In this document: one piece after another, positions 51,639 through 59,976 of the stretch
How positions within the stretch are numbered: the first letter of the stretch is position 1
Layout of the letters: every line of letters begins with the position of its first letter
Program-made: the position numbers and the translations under genes
DNA from: Acidobacteriota bacterium
Lineage (GTDB): Bacteria; Acidobacteriota; Terriglobia; Terriglobales; SCQP01
Direction of reading: 5' to 3'
DNA: 63,075 nt
Assembly: GCA_004299485.1 (NCBI GenBank)
Contig: SCQP01000002.1
Coordinates: 296,966-360,040, forward strand
The notes under the pieces: generated by a model
Databases searched by the model: none
Seen by the model: the letters and a program-made list of their open reading frames with translations, nothing else
Told to the model about the DNA's origin: nothing

Positions 51639-52556
51639 GTGAAACTAGCCGCCACGCTGCTTGCGTTAAGCCTAGCCGCCTTCGCCACTCCAAAACCTAA
51701 GCCCCAGCTCTACCAGGCCTTCAATGGTGAGCAGTGCTACCGCTACACTGCCAAGGTGGTTGGCTTCGGCCCTCGCACTCCCGGCTCCATCGGCCATAAG
51801 GAAACCGAGGCGCTGGTGCGCCGCGTGGTCGAGCGCGATGGCGGCCAGTTCTCGGCCTACGATTTCATCGATCCGAATTCGCCCCGCGGCACTGTTCCCG
51901 TCCACAACCTCATCGCCAAGTTCAACGTCTCCAATAACCCCAACCAGCCCATCTTCATCCTCGCCGGCCATTACGACACGCTTTTCAAGAAGGGCTTTGT
52001 CGGCGCTGTCGACGGCGGCTCCAGCACGGCGATTTTGCTCTCCTTCGCCGACGCCCTCCACGCCGCCAAGCCCACCAAAATGCAAATCTGGCTGGTCTGG
52101 ACCGACTTTGAAGAAGCGGTGAAATCCTTCCAGGGCGACGACGGCCTCGTTGGTAGCCGTCATCTCGCCCACAAGCTCGCCGCCGCAGGTCTCGTGCCCC
52201 GCATCCGCGGCTTCTTCCTGCTCGATATGATCGGCTACAAAGACCTGAGCGTCGACAAGGAGTCCAGCTCGACCCCTTGGCTCCAGGCCTTCATCATGTC
52301 CGCCGCCACCAAGCTCGGCTACCAGCAGTACTTCTTCAAGTACTCGGAAGAGATCATCGACGATCAGAAGCCCTTCGCCAACGTCGGCATCCCCGTGGTC
52401 GACGTGGTCGACGCCCACTTCGGCCCCATGCCCGGCGACGGCATGGGCGCCTACCACCACACCAACCAGGACACCATGGACAAGGTCTCGTCCCACAGTC
52501 TCACGGTCGTCGGGAAGACGGTCCTCCTCGCCGTCGAACTCATTGACGCGCAATAG
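51639..52556 (+). CDS. Exported M28-family zinc peptidase
   Basis: This 305-aa peptidase has a signal peptide (about 1-17, MKLAATLLALSLAAFA). M28 zinc ligands are visible in LAGHYDT (His), VDGGSS (Asp), FLLDMIG (Asp) and YHHTNQDT (His). The catalytic Glu is probably in WTDFEEA. The type resembles glutaminyl-peptide cyclotransferases and aminopeptidases. The GTG at 51639 has TAAACT 6 nt upstream; an in-frame GTG at 51636 is an alternative. It starts within 4 bp of the kinase stop. Confidence 0.88.
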   Translation: MKLAATLLALSLAAFATPKPKPQLYQAFNGEQCYRYTAKVVGFGPRTPGSIGHKETEALVRRVVERDGGQFSAYDFIDPNSPRGTVPVHNLIAKFNVSNNPNQPIFILAGHYDTLFKKGFVGAVDGGSSTAILLSFADALHAAKPTKMQIWLVWTDFEEAVKSFQGDDGLVGSRHLAHKLAAAGLVPRIRGFFLLDMIGYKDLSVDKESSSTPWLQAFIMSAATKLGYQQYFFKYSEEIIDDQKPFANVGIPVVDVVDAHFGPMPGDGMGAYHHTNQDTMDKVSSHSLTVVGKTVLLAVELIDAQ

Positions 52557-52561
52557 TACGT

Positions 52562-52984
52562 CAGTATTTCAGTACATCAGTATTTCAGTCATGCAGGACT
52601 TCCGGAATCTGACCGCCTGGCGAAAGGCGTACGAACTCACGTTGGGTGTGTATCGTGCTACGGTGAAATTTCCGGCTGAGGAACGCTATGGCCTCAGCAG
52701 CCAGCTTCGTCGCGCGGCAGCCTCCATTGCCGCGAACATTGCCGAAGGCTGCGGCCGCCGCGGCAACACCGAATTGCGCCGCTTCCTCGAAATCGCCATG
52801 GGATCGGCCAGCGAAGTCGAATTCCATCTCCTGCTCGCCAATGACCTGGCTTATCTGTCCCCGGAGGTGTACGCCACCCTCCACGATCAGATCGTCGATT
52901 GCAAACGCATCCTCTCGCGCCTAATCGTCACCCTCCGTTCGTCCCCGAACTGATGTACTGAAATACTGATCTACTGAAATACTG
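52562..52984. mobile_element. Four-helix-bundle element with 27-bp inverted ends
   Basis: The left end (52562-52588) and right end (52958-52984) are inverted repeats with 26 of 27 identical positions. The interior is filled by a single gene: its ATG is 2 bp from the left end and its TGA ends 4 bp before the right end. No target-site duplication is obvious (flanks tagtacgt and ttttcatg). The same ends occur around a deleted copy at 48742-48889. Confidence 0.75.
52591..52953 (+). CDS. Four-helix-bundle protein (S23/IVP-like)
   Basis: This 120-aa protein begins MQDFRNLTAWRKAYELTLGVY and contains FPAEERYGLSSQLRRAAASIAANIAEGCGRR, RRFLEIAMGSASEVEFHLLLANDL and a last helix QIVDCKRILSRLIVTLRS. This is the four-helix bundle of the 23S rRNA intervening-sequence protein family, also related to Avd proteins of diversity-generating retroelements. 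These proteins bind nucleic acid as oligomers. The biochemical job is unknown. The gene exactly fills the inverted-repeat element, and a longer in-frame start at 52543 would only add translated repeat. Confidence 0.88.
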   Translation: MQDFRNLTAWRKAYELTLGVYRATVKFPAEERYGLSSQLRRAAASIAANIAEGCGRRGNTELRRFLEIAMGSASEVEFHLLLANDLAYLSPEVYATLHDQIVDCKRILSRLIVTLRSSPN

Positions 52985-52989
52985 TTTTC

Positions 52990-53637
52990 ATGCCCCTCCG
53001 AACCTCCGAGGCCTTCATCCTCCGCACCTACCCTCTGAAAGAGACCGACCGCATCGTCAGCTTTTTCACCCGCGATTTCGGCAAAAAGCGTGGCGTCGCC
53101 CGCGCCGCCCGCCGCCCCAAATCCAAATTCGGCGCCTCGCTCGAACCCCTCACCCAGGTGCGCATCCAGTTCTTCGAGCGCGAAAGCCGTGACCTCTGCT
53201 CTATCGACCACTGCGAGCTGCTCGCCTCCCCCCTGTCCGCCCGCACCAACGATCTGCTAAATTCAGTTGCGATATCGCTCATCGCCGAGGTTGCCGACCG
53301 CATGCTGCCCGAAGCCGAAGTCAGCGACGCTACCTATCGCCTGCTGGCCGCCGCGACCACCGCCCTGCGCACCGCGCCCACAGCGTGGCTCCCGCTGACG
53401 TATTACTTATACTGGATGGTCCGCCTAGGAGGCTTTTTGCCAATCCTGTCCATCACCCCAGAAGCCGAGTCCCTGGCCCAGTCTATTGCGACCTCGCCTC
53501 TACCCACCCTCCAGGGCGATGCGGCCGGCGCCGCTGGCCGCGAGCTCCGCCGTGTCCTTCGCGCCGCCCTCGAAGACCACCTCGAAGGCGCGCTCCGCTC
53601 CTGGCCGATTCTCCTGACCCTCGAGCCCGCAAACTGA
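52990..53637 (+). CDS. recO: DNA repair protein RecO
   Basis: This recombination mediator (215 aa) helps RecR load RecA. The N-terminal OB fold is clear: EAFILRTYPLKETDRIVSFFTRDFGKKRGVARAARRPKSKFGASLEP. A helical C-terminal domain follows. The zinc-finger cysteines found in many RecO proteins are missing (region LGGFLPILSITPEAESL), and the protein is about 25 residues shorter than usual. The start lies 6 bp after the right repeat of the four-helix-bundle element, and its own TGA stop is part of another CTGAAATACTG repeat. Confidence 0.9.
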   Translation: MPLRTSEAFILRTYPLKETDRIVSFFTRDFGKKRGVARAARRPKSKFGASLEPLTQVRIQFFERESRDLCSIDHCELLASPLSARTNDLLNSVAISLIAEVADRMLPEAEVSDATYRLLAAATTALRTAPTAWLPLTYYLYWMVRLGGFLPILSITPEAESLAQSIATSPLPTLQGDAAGAAGRELRRVLRAALEDHLEGALRSWPILLTLEPAN

Positions 53638-53660
53638 AATACTGAAATACTGACATACTG
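53634..53660. repeat. Single-ended CTGAAATACTG repeat at recO stop codon
   Basis: The repeat begins in the last codon of recO (AAC-TGA) and continues to the glyQ start region. It resembles the right ends at 52958 and 48863. As with korA, the stop codon belongs to the repeat. Confidence 0.75.
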
Positions 53661-53670
53661 AAAAACTCCC

Positions 53671-54561
53671 TTGACCTTCCAAGATCTCATCCAACGCCTT
53701 CAATCCTTCTGGGCCGGGCACGGCTGCATCGTCCAGCTCCCCTTCGATCTCGAAGTCGGCGCCGGCACCATGGCGCCCGAGACGTTTCTGCGTGTCTTAG
53801 GTCCCAAGCCCTATCGCGTGGTTTATCCACAGCCCAGCCGCCGGCCCGCCGACGGCCGCTACGGCGAAAACCCGAACCGCCTCTATCGCCACACCCAGAT
53901 GCAGGTAATTCTTAAACCAGCACCTGAAGATGTACAAGACCTGTACCTGCAAAGCCTTGAGGCGATTGGGATTACGCTCTACGACCACGACCTCAAGTTT
54001 GAGGAAGACAACTGGGAATCCCCCACCTTGGGGGCCTGGGGCCTGGGTTGGCAGGTCATGCTCGATGGCCTGGAAATCACACAATTCACATATTTTCAAC
54101 AATCTGGCGGCCAGGACCTCAACCCAATTCCCGTCGAGATCACCTATGGGCTGGAGCGCATTGCCGCTTTCCTCCAGGACGTCGACTCCGTCTACGACAT
54201 TCACTGGAATGCGACCACCACTTATCGCGAGGTTCGTTTTCTCGACGAACTTCACAGTTCCGTCTATAGCTTCGAAAAGGCGGACGTCGACCGCCTCTGG
54301 CAGGCATTCGAAGGCAACGAGCGCGAATGCCGTGCCCTGCTGCATCAATTCCGCCAACTCCCCGCTGCCGCCCGCGGCCGCTTTCCCATCCTCGCCGCCT
54401 ACGAGCTCTGCCTGCGCTGCTCGCATCTGTTCAATCTGCTCGACGCCCGCGGCGCTATCTCCGTCACCCAGCGCGTCGATATGATCCAGCGCATCCGCTC
54501 GCTCGCCGTTGGCATCGCCAGCGCCTATACCGAGCAGCAAGAGGAGCAAGTGCATGCTTAG
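53671..54561 (+). CDS. glyQ: Glycyl-tRNA synthetase, alpha subunit
   Basis: This is the catalytic-site subunit of the (alphabeta)2 bacterial glycyl-tRNA synthetase (296 aa). Conserved elements are [33 protein letters not shown] and [19 protein letters not shown]-like sequence, plus the class II segment [34 protein letters not shown]. The TTG start lies 33 bp after the recO stop, immediately after the repeat. It overlaps glyS by 8 bp. Confidence 0.96.
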   Translation: MTFQDLIQRLQSFWAGHGCIVQLPFDLEVGAGTMAPETFLRVLGPKPYRVVYPQPSRRPADGRYGENPNRLYRHTQMQVILKPAPEDVQDLYLQSLEAIGITLYDHDLKFEEDNWESPTLGAWGLGWQVMLDGLEITQFTYFQQSGGQDLNPIPVEITYGLERIAAFLQDVDSVYDIHWNATTTYREVRFLDELHSSVYSFEKADVDRLWQAFEGNERECRALLHQFRQLPAAARGRFPILAAYELCLRCSHLFNLLDARGAISVTQRVDMIQRIRSLAVGIASAYTEQQEEQVHA

Positions 54562-56593
54562 CAACACCGCCCCGCTGCTGATCGAGATCGGTTGCGAGGA
54601 ACTTCCCGCCGCCGCCGTCCAGTCCCTGGCCGAATCGCTGCTGCAAAACCTCATGCAACGCTTGCTGGACGCTCACCTCACCGAGGGCGCCCCCGAATCC
54701 TCTGCCTGGACGCCCCGCCGCCTCATCTTCCGTCATCCGGCGATTCACTTGCGCCAGCCGCAAAGCGAAGAGATCATCGCCGGTCCGCCCGTGCGCATCG
54801 CTTTCAAACCCGACGGCAGCCTCAGCGCCCAGGGCGCTGGCTTTGCCGCCAAAAACGGCGTCAGTCCCGAAGCCCTCTTCCGCCAGACTACCCCCAAAGG
54901 CGAATATCTAGCCGTCCGCAAAAAGACCGGCGGTGGCGCCGCCAGCACGCTGCTGCTCGACCTGATTCCCGAGGCCATCCGCGCCATCCCTCTGCCGCGC
55001 TCCATGCGCTGGGACGGCGAGCTGCGCTTTCTCCGCCCTGTCCGCTGGCTCCTTGCCCTCCATGGCGAAACTCTCATTCCTTTTCGCCTCGGCTCCCTCA
55101 CCGCAGCCGCCGAAAGCCGTGGCCATCGCACCCTGGGCAAACCCCGTTTCGCGGTTGCGAGCGCCAACGATTATCCCGCCCGCTGGAAAAAGAACTTCGT
55201 CATCCCTTCGCCCGCCGACCGCTACGCCGCCATCTTTGGCCCCACCCGCGTCCCCTTCCAGCGCGAAGACATCGAGCTCGAAAACACGCTCGTGAATCTC
55301 ACGGAGTGGCCCAGCACCATCGTGGGCGAGTTCGACCCCGCCTACCTCAAGACTCTCCCGGCCGATGTGCTCATCACCGTCATGCGCGACCACCAGAAAT
55401 ATCTGGCGGTTGGCGACGGCAGCGGCAATCTGGCTCCCAAATTCATCGCCGTCCTGAACCAGAACAGCGATCCCAAGGGTCTCATTCGCCACGGCAACGA
55501 GCGCGTTCTGCGCGCCCGCTTCAGCGACGCCCAGTTCTTCTTCGACACCGACCGCAAGCGATCGCTCCGCGACCGCCTCCCGCTGCTTGATCAGGTCACC
55601 TTTCAGGCCAAGCTCGGCAGCTACGGCGCCAAAGCCAAACGCATGCAAACGCTTGCCGCCGCGCTCGGCGGCAATGCCGATGCGCAGCAAGGCGCCCTGC
55701 TCGCCAAGTGCGATCTCACCACCGAAATGGTGAAGGAGTTTCCCGAGCTGCAAGGCATCATGGGCGGCCATTACGCCCACGCCGAAGGCCTGCCGGAAAC
55801 CGTCGCGACCGCCATTGCCGACCAGTACCGCTGGGACACGCCTCCGCGCAGCCGCGAAGGCGCCGTGGTCTCTCTGGCCGACAAACTCGACACCATCGCC
55901 GGCATGTTCGCTCTCGGTGAAATTCCCACCGGCTCCGCCGACCCCTTCGCTCTCCGCCGCCAGGGCAACGGCATCATCCGCACCCTGGTCGAGTGCCAAT
56001 TGCCGCTCTCCCTCCGCCACGCGGTCGAGCAAACCCTCGCCGGGTACGGGGCTATTGCCGAATTCCATCCGGCCGCCGAAACCCTCGCCGCCACCGCGGC
56101 ATTCTTTACGGAACGCTTGAGCTTTTACCTGCGCGACGCCCGTGGCGCCAGCACGAATCAAGCCGTCGCCGTGCTTGCGTCCGGCGCCGACATTCCCCTC
56201 GATGCCGCTCAACGTCTCGCCGCCCTGCAAAAGGCGCCCGACCTGGCCGCCGTCGCCGCCGTCGTCAAACGCGCCCGCAGCATCGTCCGCAAAGAAGGCG
56301 GCCTGGATAAATGGATCGCCCAAGGGCTCGCCCAACCTCTCGATCCCGCGGCCCTCACCCAACCCGCCGCCCAAGCCCTCTACGCTGCCGTAAAATCCCT
56401 GCCCGAATCGCAAGACTACGCCGCCGAGCTCCAGGCCATCGCCTCCCTTGCCTTGCCCCTTGAGCGTTTCTTTACCGAAGTCCGCGTCAACGACCCCGAC
56501 CCAGCCCTTCGCGCCACCCGTCTCTCGCTGTTGGCCTCCACCGTCGCCCGCCTCAACCGCATCGCTGATTTTGCCGAGCTCGCCGTCTCTTAA
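54554..56593 (+). CDS. glyS: Glycyl-tRNA synthetase, beta subunit
   Basis: This tRNA-binding partner of GlyQ has 679 aa. The N-terminus [22 protein letters not shown], the RGPP-like element (here [28 protein letters not shown]) and FRLGSL are conserved. The central HD-like segment reads [43 protein letters not shown]. The C-terminal anticodon-binding domain contains [11 protein letters not shown] and ends with [22 protein letters not shown]. The ATG 8 bp before the glyQ stop is used. Confidence 0.96.
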   Translation: MLSNTAPLLIEIGCEELPAAAVQSLAESLLQNLMQRLLDAHLTEGAPESSAWTPRRLIFRHPAIHLRQPQSEEIIAGPPVRIAFKPDGSLSAQGAGFAAKNGVSPEALFRQTTPKGEYLAVRKKTGGGAASTLLLDLIPEAIRAIPLPRSMRWDGELRFLRPVRWLLALHGETLIPFRLGSLTAAAESRGHRTLGKPRFAVASANDYPARWKKNFVIPSPADRYAAIFGPTRVPFQREDIELENTLVNLTEWPSTIVGEFDPAYLKTLPADVLITVMRDHQKYLAVGDGSGNLAPKFIAVLNQNSDPKGLIRHGNERVLRARFSDAQFFFDTDRKRSLRDRLPLLDQVTFQAKLGSYGAKAKRMQTLAAALGGNADAQQGALLAKCDLTTEMVKEFPELQGIMGGHYAHAEGLPETVATAIADQYRWDTPPRSREGAVVSLADKLDTIAGMFALGEIPTGSADPFALRRQGNGIIRTLVECQLPLSLRHAVEQTLAGYGAIAEFHPAAETLAATAAFFTERLSFYLRDARGASTNQAVAVLASGADIPLDAAQRLAALQKAPDLAAVAAVVKRARSIVRKEGGLDKWIAQGLAQPLDPAALTQPAAQALYAAVKSLPESQDYAAELQAIASLALPLERFFTEVRVNDPDPALRATRLSLLASTVARLNRIADFAELAVS

Positions 56594-56636
56594 ATCCCAG
56601 CGCCATCTCTATCTCTTCAGTCCACCCCGTCAAAAC

Positions 56637-56668
56637 TGTAAACTGCGAACTGTAAACTGTGAACTTTT
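56637..56668. repeat. Word repeat 'aactgtaaactg' after glyS
   Basis: The word 'aaactgtaaactgcgaactg' repeats with an 8-9 bp period just before the start of the HMA-like gene. It is a different family from CTGAAATACTG, but lies in the same kind of place. Confidence 0.6.
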
Positions 56669-56669
56669 T

Positions 56670-56897
56670 ATGACCACAATGGATATTGCCTTTTCTTACG
56701 CCGGCCCGCTGACCGACCCGCAGATCCAGGCGCTCTCGCGCCTCTCCGACGTCTACGGCATCCGCAAGCTCCGCATCGACGAAGCTGCCGGCTCTCTCGC
56801 CATCGAATACGATGCAACCCGCATGGATTCTGCCCGCGTCGAAGCCTTGGTCCGCTCCTGCGGCGTCGCCCCGCTCCCGGAACCCGTCAGCGCCTAG
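56670..56897 (+). CDS. Small protein with heavy-metal-associated-like fold
   Basis: This 75-aa protein has the beta-alpha-beta-beta-alpha-beta pattern of HMA domains (MDIAFSYAGPLTDPQIQALSRLSDVYGIRKLRIDEAAGSLAIEYDATRMDSARVEALVRSCGV). The metal-binding CxxC is absent and only one cysteine near the end remains. A metal chaperone role is therefore unlikely. A ligand-free scaffold or regulator may be meant. Its ATG is preceded by a T-rich stretch after a repeat, and its end overlaps the oxidoreductase gene by 11 bp. Confidence 0.6.
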   Translation: MTTMDIAFSYAGPLTDPQIQALSRLSDVYGIRKLRIDEAAGSLAIEYDATRMDSARVEALVRSCGVAPLPEPVSA

Positions 56898-57840
56898 CCG
56901 ATAGCTCCAGCCCCTCGCGGTGAATCCGGATCGCCTCCGCCGCACGCAGCGCCACCTCCAACGCTGCCCGCGCCGCCGCGCCATCGCATTCCGGCGCGTC
57001 CCGGTTCGTTACGCACCCCAGAAACGCATCGATCTCAGCCTTCAACGGTTCCGTGTCCCCGCCCTGCAAATGTTCATGAGCCAAAGCCGGCATGGGCGCG
57101 CCAGGTGCCGACGTCAGGCGGAAAAGCTCGGCATCCCGCCGCGCCAGATCGAGCGAAATGTATTCCGCCGGCTGAAAAAACCGCAGCTTCCGCACCCGCT
57201 CGGTACTGACCCGGCTGGCGGTTAAATTCGCCACACAGCCGTTAGCGAACGTCAGCCTCACGTTGGCGATATCGGTATGCGTGCTCAGCACCGCCAGCCC
57301 CACACCCTGCAATTCCGTGACCGGCGCCTTCACAAAACTCAGCACCAGGTCGAGGTCGTGAATCATCAGGTCCAGCAGCACATCCACATCGAGGCTGCGG
57401 GGCGTGAACACGCTCAGCCGGTGAACTTCAAAAAACAACGGCCGCGTCACCCGCGGCCGGACTAACTGCACCGCTGGATTGAACCGCTCCAGATGTCCCA
57501 CCGTCAGAATGCGGCTATGCTTCTGTGCCGCGGCAATCATGGCATCGGCGTCCTGAAGCGATGGCGCAATCGGCTTCTCCACCAGCACATCCAGCCCCGC
57601 TTGCAGCAGTTCGATGGCCACCGCCGCATGTGCCGTCGTCGGCACAGCGACGGAAACGGCCTTCGCCTTTTGCTTCACTTCATCCAGCGAACGCAGCACC
57701 GGCGCGCCTAAAGCTTCCGCTCGCTCCCGGTTCGCGTCGTAGACCCCAACCAGCTCGGCTCCCGGCAGCTGAGCGTAAATCCGCGCATGATGGCGCCCAA
57801 ACGATCCGCAGCCCACCACCGCAACGGGAATCGCACTCAC
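56887..57840 (-). CDS. Gfo/Idh/MocA-family oxidoreductase in the lipid A operon
   Basis: This NAD(P)-dependent sugar dehydrogenase of 317 aa has IPVAVVGCGSFGRHHARIY (Rossmann loop), VEKPIAPSLQDADAMI (EKP motif) and GHLERFNPAV. It is directly coupled to lpxI by a 4-bp overlap (GTGA). A family member in this position could be GnnA, which oxidises UDP-GlcNAc at C3 to enable a 2,3-diamino lipid A, but the aminotransferase GnnB is not in the window. The GTG start is chosen on the overlap. Confidence 0.82.
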   Translation of the reverse strand: MSAIPVAVVGCGSFGRHHARIYAQLPGAELVGVYDANRERAEALGAPVLRSLDEVKQKAKAVSVAVPTTAHAAVAIELLQAGLDVLVEKPIAPSLQDADAMIAAAQKHSRILTVGHLERFNPAVQLVRPRVTRPLFFEVHRLSVFTPRSLDVDVLLDLMIHDLDLVLSFVKAPVTELQGVGLAVLSTHTDIANVRLTFANGCVANLTASRVSTERVRKLRFFQPAEYISLDLARRDAELFRLTSAPGAPMPALAHEHLQGGDTEPLKAEIDAFLGCVTNRDAPECDGAAARAALEVALRAAEAIRIHREGLELSARR

Positions 57841-58658
57841 GATTTCCCTCGTCCCTCGATGGCAATCCCCGCCGCGTTGGCTGCGGCCAGGCACTCCGCG
57901 CGTTCCAGCATCAACGTCAGTCCGCTCTCCAGCCCCAGCGCCGTTGCGCCCGCAGTCCGCATGGCGGCAATCGTGCGTGGCCCGATCACCGGCACGTCGT
58001 AGCGCAAGTCCTGCTTCGGCCTTGCAACTTTGACGATGGTCAGCGGCCGTCCGCCCGCCAGCCCCGCCGCGCGCTGAATCATGGCGTCGGTCCCTTCCAT
58101 CGCTTCCGCCGCCACGCACGCCCGCGCCGCAATGGCCACGCTCTGGCCAATGTCTGCTGCCGCCAGATGCCGCGCGACGCTAAAACCGTAGTCCAAATCC
58201 GCCTGCTCTCGCTCGTCCGGTTTTCGCGCCGTCATCACGCCCGACGTCGCTAGCAGCGGCCGCAGGAAGTCGGTTGAACTTTCGAGCGTAATCCCTTCTT
58301 CCTCCAGTATCTTTGCCACCCCGCCCAGCAGCGAATCGGTGTTCCGGGTGGCGAGCGAAGCAAGCAGCATGGCCATTTTCCAGTCCGGCCGCAAGTGCGA
58401 AAAAATCTGCTTGTGCTGCACCTGCCCCGCCATGACGGCGCGCTTGACCCCGGCGCCATGAAATACCTGAATCAGCTTCCCGAGCTGCCCCAGGCTCAGC
58501 CAATGCACCTCGCCCGCATGCTCGCCAATACTGGGGTCCGTCTCTTCTTTGATCGCGGCAACTACCATGGCAATCCCGCGTCCTCGCGCCGCCTCCAGCA
58601 GCAGAAACGGAAACCTCCCATTCCCCGCAATCAGCCCATACCTTTCGGTATCGCTCAC
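57837..58658 (-). CDS. lpxI: UDP-2,3-diacylglucosamine pyrophosphatase LpxI
   Basis: This is the lipid A pathway hydrolase that releases UMP from UDP-2,3-diacylglucosamine, replacing LpxH. The 273-aa protein has YGLIAGNGRFPFLLLEAARGRG, VKRAVMAGQVQHKQIF and the C-terminal KVARPKQDLRYDVPVIGPRTI, matching LpxI. The start lies 28 bp after lpxA, separated by a run of 'ttttccc' words. It is coupled to the oxidoreductase gene. Confidence 0.92.
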   Translation of the reverse strand: MSDTERYGLIAGNGRFPFLLLEAARGRGIAMVVAAIKEETDPSIGEHAGEVHWLSLGQLGKLIQVFHGAGVKRAVMAGQVQHKQIFSHLRPDWKMAMLLASLATRNTDSLLGGVAKILEEEGITLESSTDFLRPLLATSGVMTARKPDEREQADLDYGFSVARHLAAADIGQSVAIAARACVAAEAMEGTDAMIQRAAGLAGGRPLTIVKVARPKQDLRYDVPVIGPRTIAAMRTAGATALGLESGLTLMLERAECLAAANAAGIAIEGRGKS

Positions 58659-58688
58659 TTTTCCCTTTTCCCTTTTCCCTCTTCCCTC
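58657..58688. repeat. Heptamer word repeat in the lpxA-lpxI gap
   Basis: The word 'ttttccc' is repeated three times with a perfect 7-bp period, followed by two diverged copies (cttcccctc). It occupies the entire intergenic gap and reaches the lpxI start. Confidence 0.65.
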
Positions 58689-59457
58689 ATTTGATCACCC
58701 CCCTCTCGCTGGTCTCGATAAACTCCACCAGCATCTCCGTATCCGCGTTCCACGCCTCCGCGCGAATCCGCTCCACGGCTTGTGTCGTGTTCAGGTCCGA
58801 GTTCAGCAGAATCCGGAACGCCTGCTGCAGCACCGCGATCCGCTCCGCGCTGAAGCCCTTGCGCTTCAGGCCGATGGCGTTGGCGCCGAAGGCGTGGTTG
58901 TCGCGCGTGGCGCTGGTCTTGGCGAAGGGAAGTACATCCTGGGTGGTGATCGTGCCCCCGCCCAGGTAGGCATGCGCGCCCACGCGCACAAAGGGATGAA
59001 CCGGCGAAAGCGCGCCCAGGGTGGCATGATCGCCGACATGCACGTGCCCGCCCAGCGTCGAGCCGTTCGCCATGATGATGTGGGAGCCGAGCTGACAGTC
59101 ATGCGCGACATGGCAATAGGCCATCAGCAGATTGTGGCTGCCGATGCGCGTCACGCCGCCGCCCTTGGTCGTCCCCCGGTGCAGGCTGCAAAACTCGTGA
59201 ATCACGTTGTGATCGCCGATCTCCAGCCGCGTCGCCTCGCCTTTGTAGGTCAAATCCTGCGGCGCCATGCCGATCGTGACAAAAGGGAAGATTTCGTTGT
59301 CGCTGCCGATGCGGCAATCGCCTTCGATCACCACATGCGAATGCAGCCGGCAGCGTTCGCCCATTTCGACGCCCGCACCGATGACGCATCCCGGCCCAAT
59401 CTCGCACGAGTCCGGTACCCGCGCGGCTTCATGAATGACGGCCAGCGGAGATCTCAT
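58687..59457 (-). CDS. lpxA: UDP-N-acetylglucosamine acyltransferase
   Basis: This is the first committed enzyme of lipid A synthesis. The 256-aa protein has hexapeptide repeats forming a left-handed beta-helix (IGPGCVIGAGVEMGERCRLHSHVVIEGDCRIG). The catalytic His is probably in NLLMAYCHVAHDCQLG. The C-terminal helical region starts near VGLKRKGFSAERI-type sequence. It follows fabZ with a 4-bp overlap. LpxA and a Gfo/Idh enzyme in one operon raises the question of N-linked acylation (see finding). Confidence 0.94.
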   Translation of the reverse strand: MRSPLAVIHEAARVPDSCEIGPGCVIGAGVEMGERCRLHSHVVIEGDCRIGSDNEIFPFVTIGMAPQDLTYKGEATRLEIGDHNVIHEFCSLHRGTTKGGGVTRIGSHNLLMAYCHVAHDCQLGSHIIMANGSTLGGHVHVGDHATLGALSPVHPFVRVGAHAYLGGGTITTQDVLPFAKTSATRDNHAFGANAIGLKRKGFSAERIAVLQQAFRILLNSDLNTTQAVERIRAEAWNADTEMLVEFIETSERGVIK

Positions 59458-59948
59458 GCTTCCGTCCGCGGCACCACCGCGCAGCTCAGCAGGCCTTCGG
59501 CTGCCAGCTTCTCGCCCACAAACGCCCGTCCCTGCATCCGCCCGGCCGTCGACCGGAAGCGCAGCACCTCGACTTCCAGCCGCAACTGATCTCCCGGCAC
59601 CACCGGCTGCCGGAAGCGCGCACCATCCACCCCCGTGAAGTAGATCAAGTGTTCGCCCGGCGCCCGGTCTTCGTACAGGATCATCAGTGCGCCCGCCTGC
59701 GCCAGCGCTTCCAGCACCAGCACGCCCGGCATGATCGGATGCCCGGGAAAATGCCCCTGAAAAAACGGCTCGTTGGCGGTCACGTTCTTGATCGCGGTGA
59801 TCCGTTTGCGCGGCTCGAACGCCACGATGCGGTCCAGCAGCAGGAACGGGAAGCGGTGCGGCAGCAGACGCTCAATTTCCGGTATACCCATCGGCAGCGT
59901 CGGGGGCAGGGAAGCGGGTGCAATAGTTTCAGCGTTTTCCGGCATCAT
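59454..59948 (-). CDS. fabZ: 3-hydroxyacyl-ACP dehydratase FabZ
   Basis: This hot-dog-fold dehydratase (164 aa from ATG 59948) has the catalytic sequence QGHFPGHPIMPGVLVLEALAQ with His66 and Glu80. It makes trans-2-enoyl-ACP in fatty-acid synthesis and competes with LpxA for 3-hydroxyacyl-ACP, which explains the coupling. An N-terminal leader of about 20 residues precedes the conserved domain. The region before ATG 59948 overlaps the promoter of the divergent M20 peptidase, so longer starts are not credible. Confidence 0.94.
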   Translation of the reverse strand: MMPENAETIAPASLPPTLPMGIPEIERLLPHRFPFLLLDRIVAFEPRKRITAIKNVTANEPFFQGHFPGHPIMPGVLVLEALAQAGALMILYEDRAPGEHLIYFTGVDGARFRQPVVPGDQLRLEVEVLRFRSTAGRMQGRAFVGEKLAAEGLLSCAVVPRTEA

Positions 59949-59976
59949 GGGCAAAAGCCATTTTACAATGGCCGCT

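Noticed and set aside
52540-53670. CRISPR array from the repeated CTGAAATACTG words
   Set aside because: The words are short, irregular, partly inverted and overlap genes. There are no regular spacers and no cas genes.
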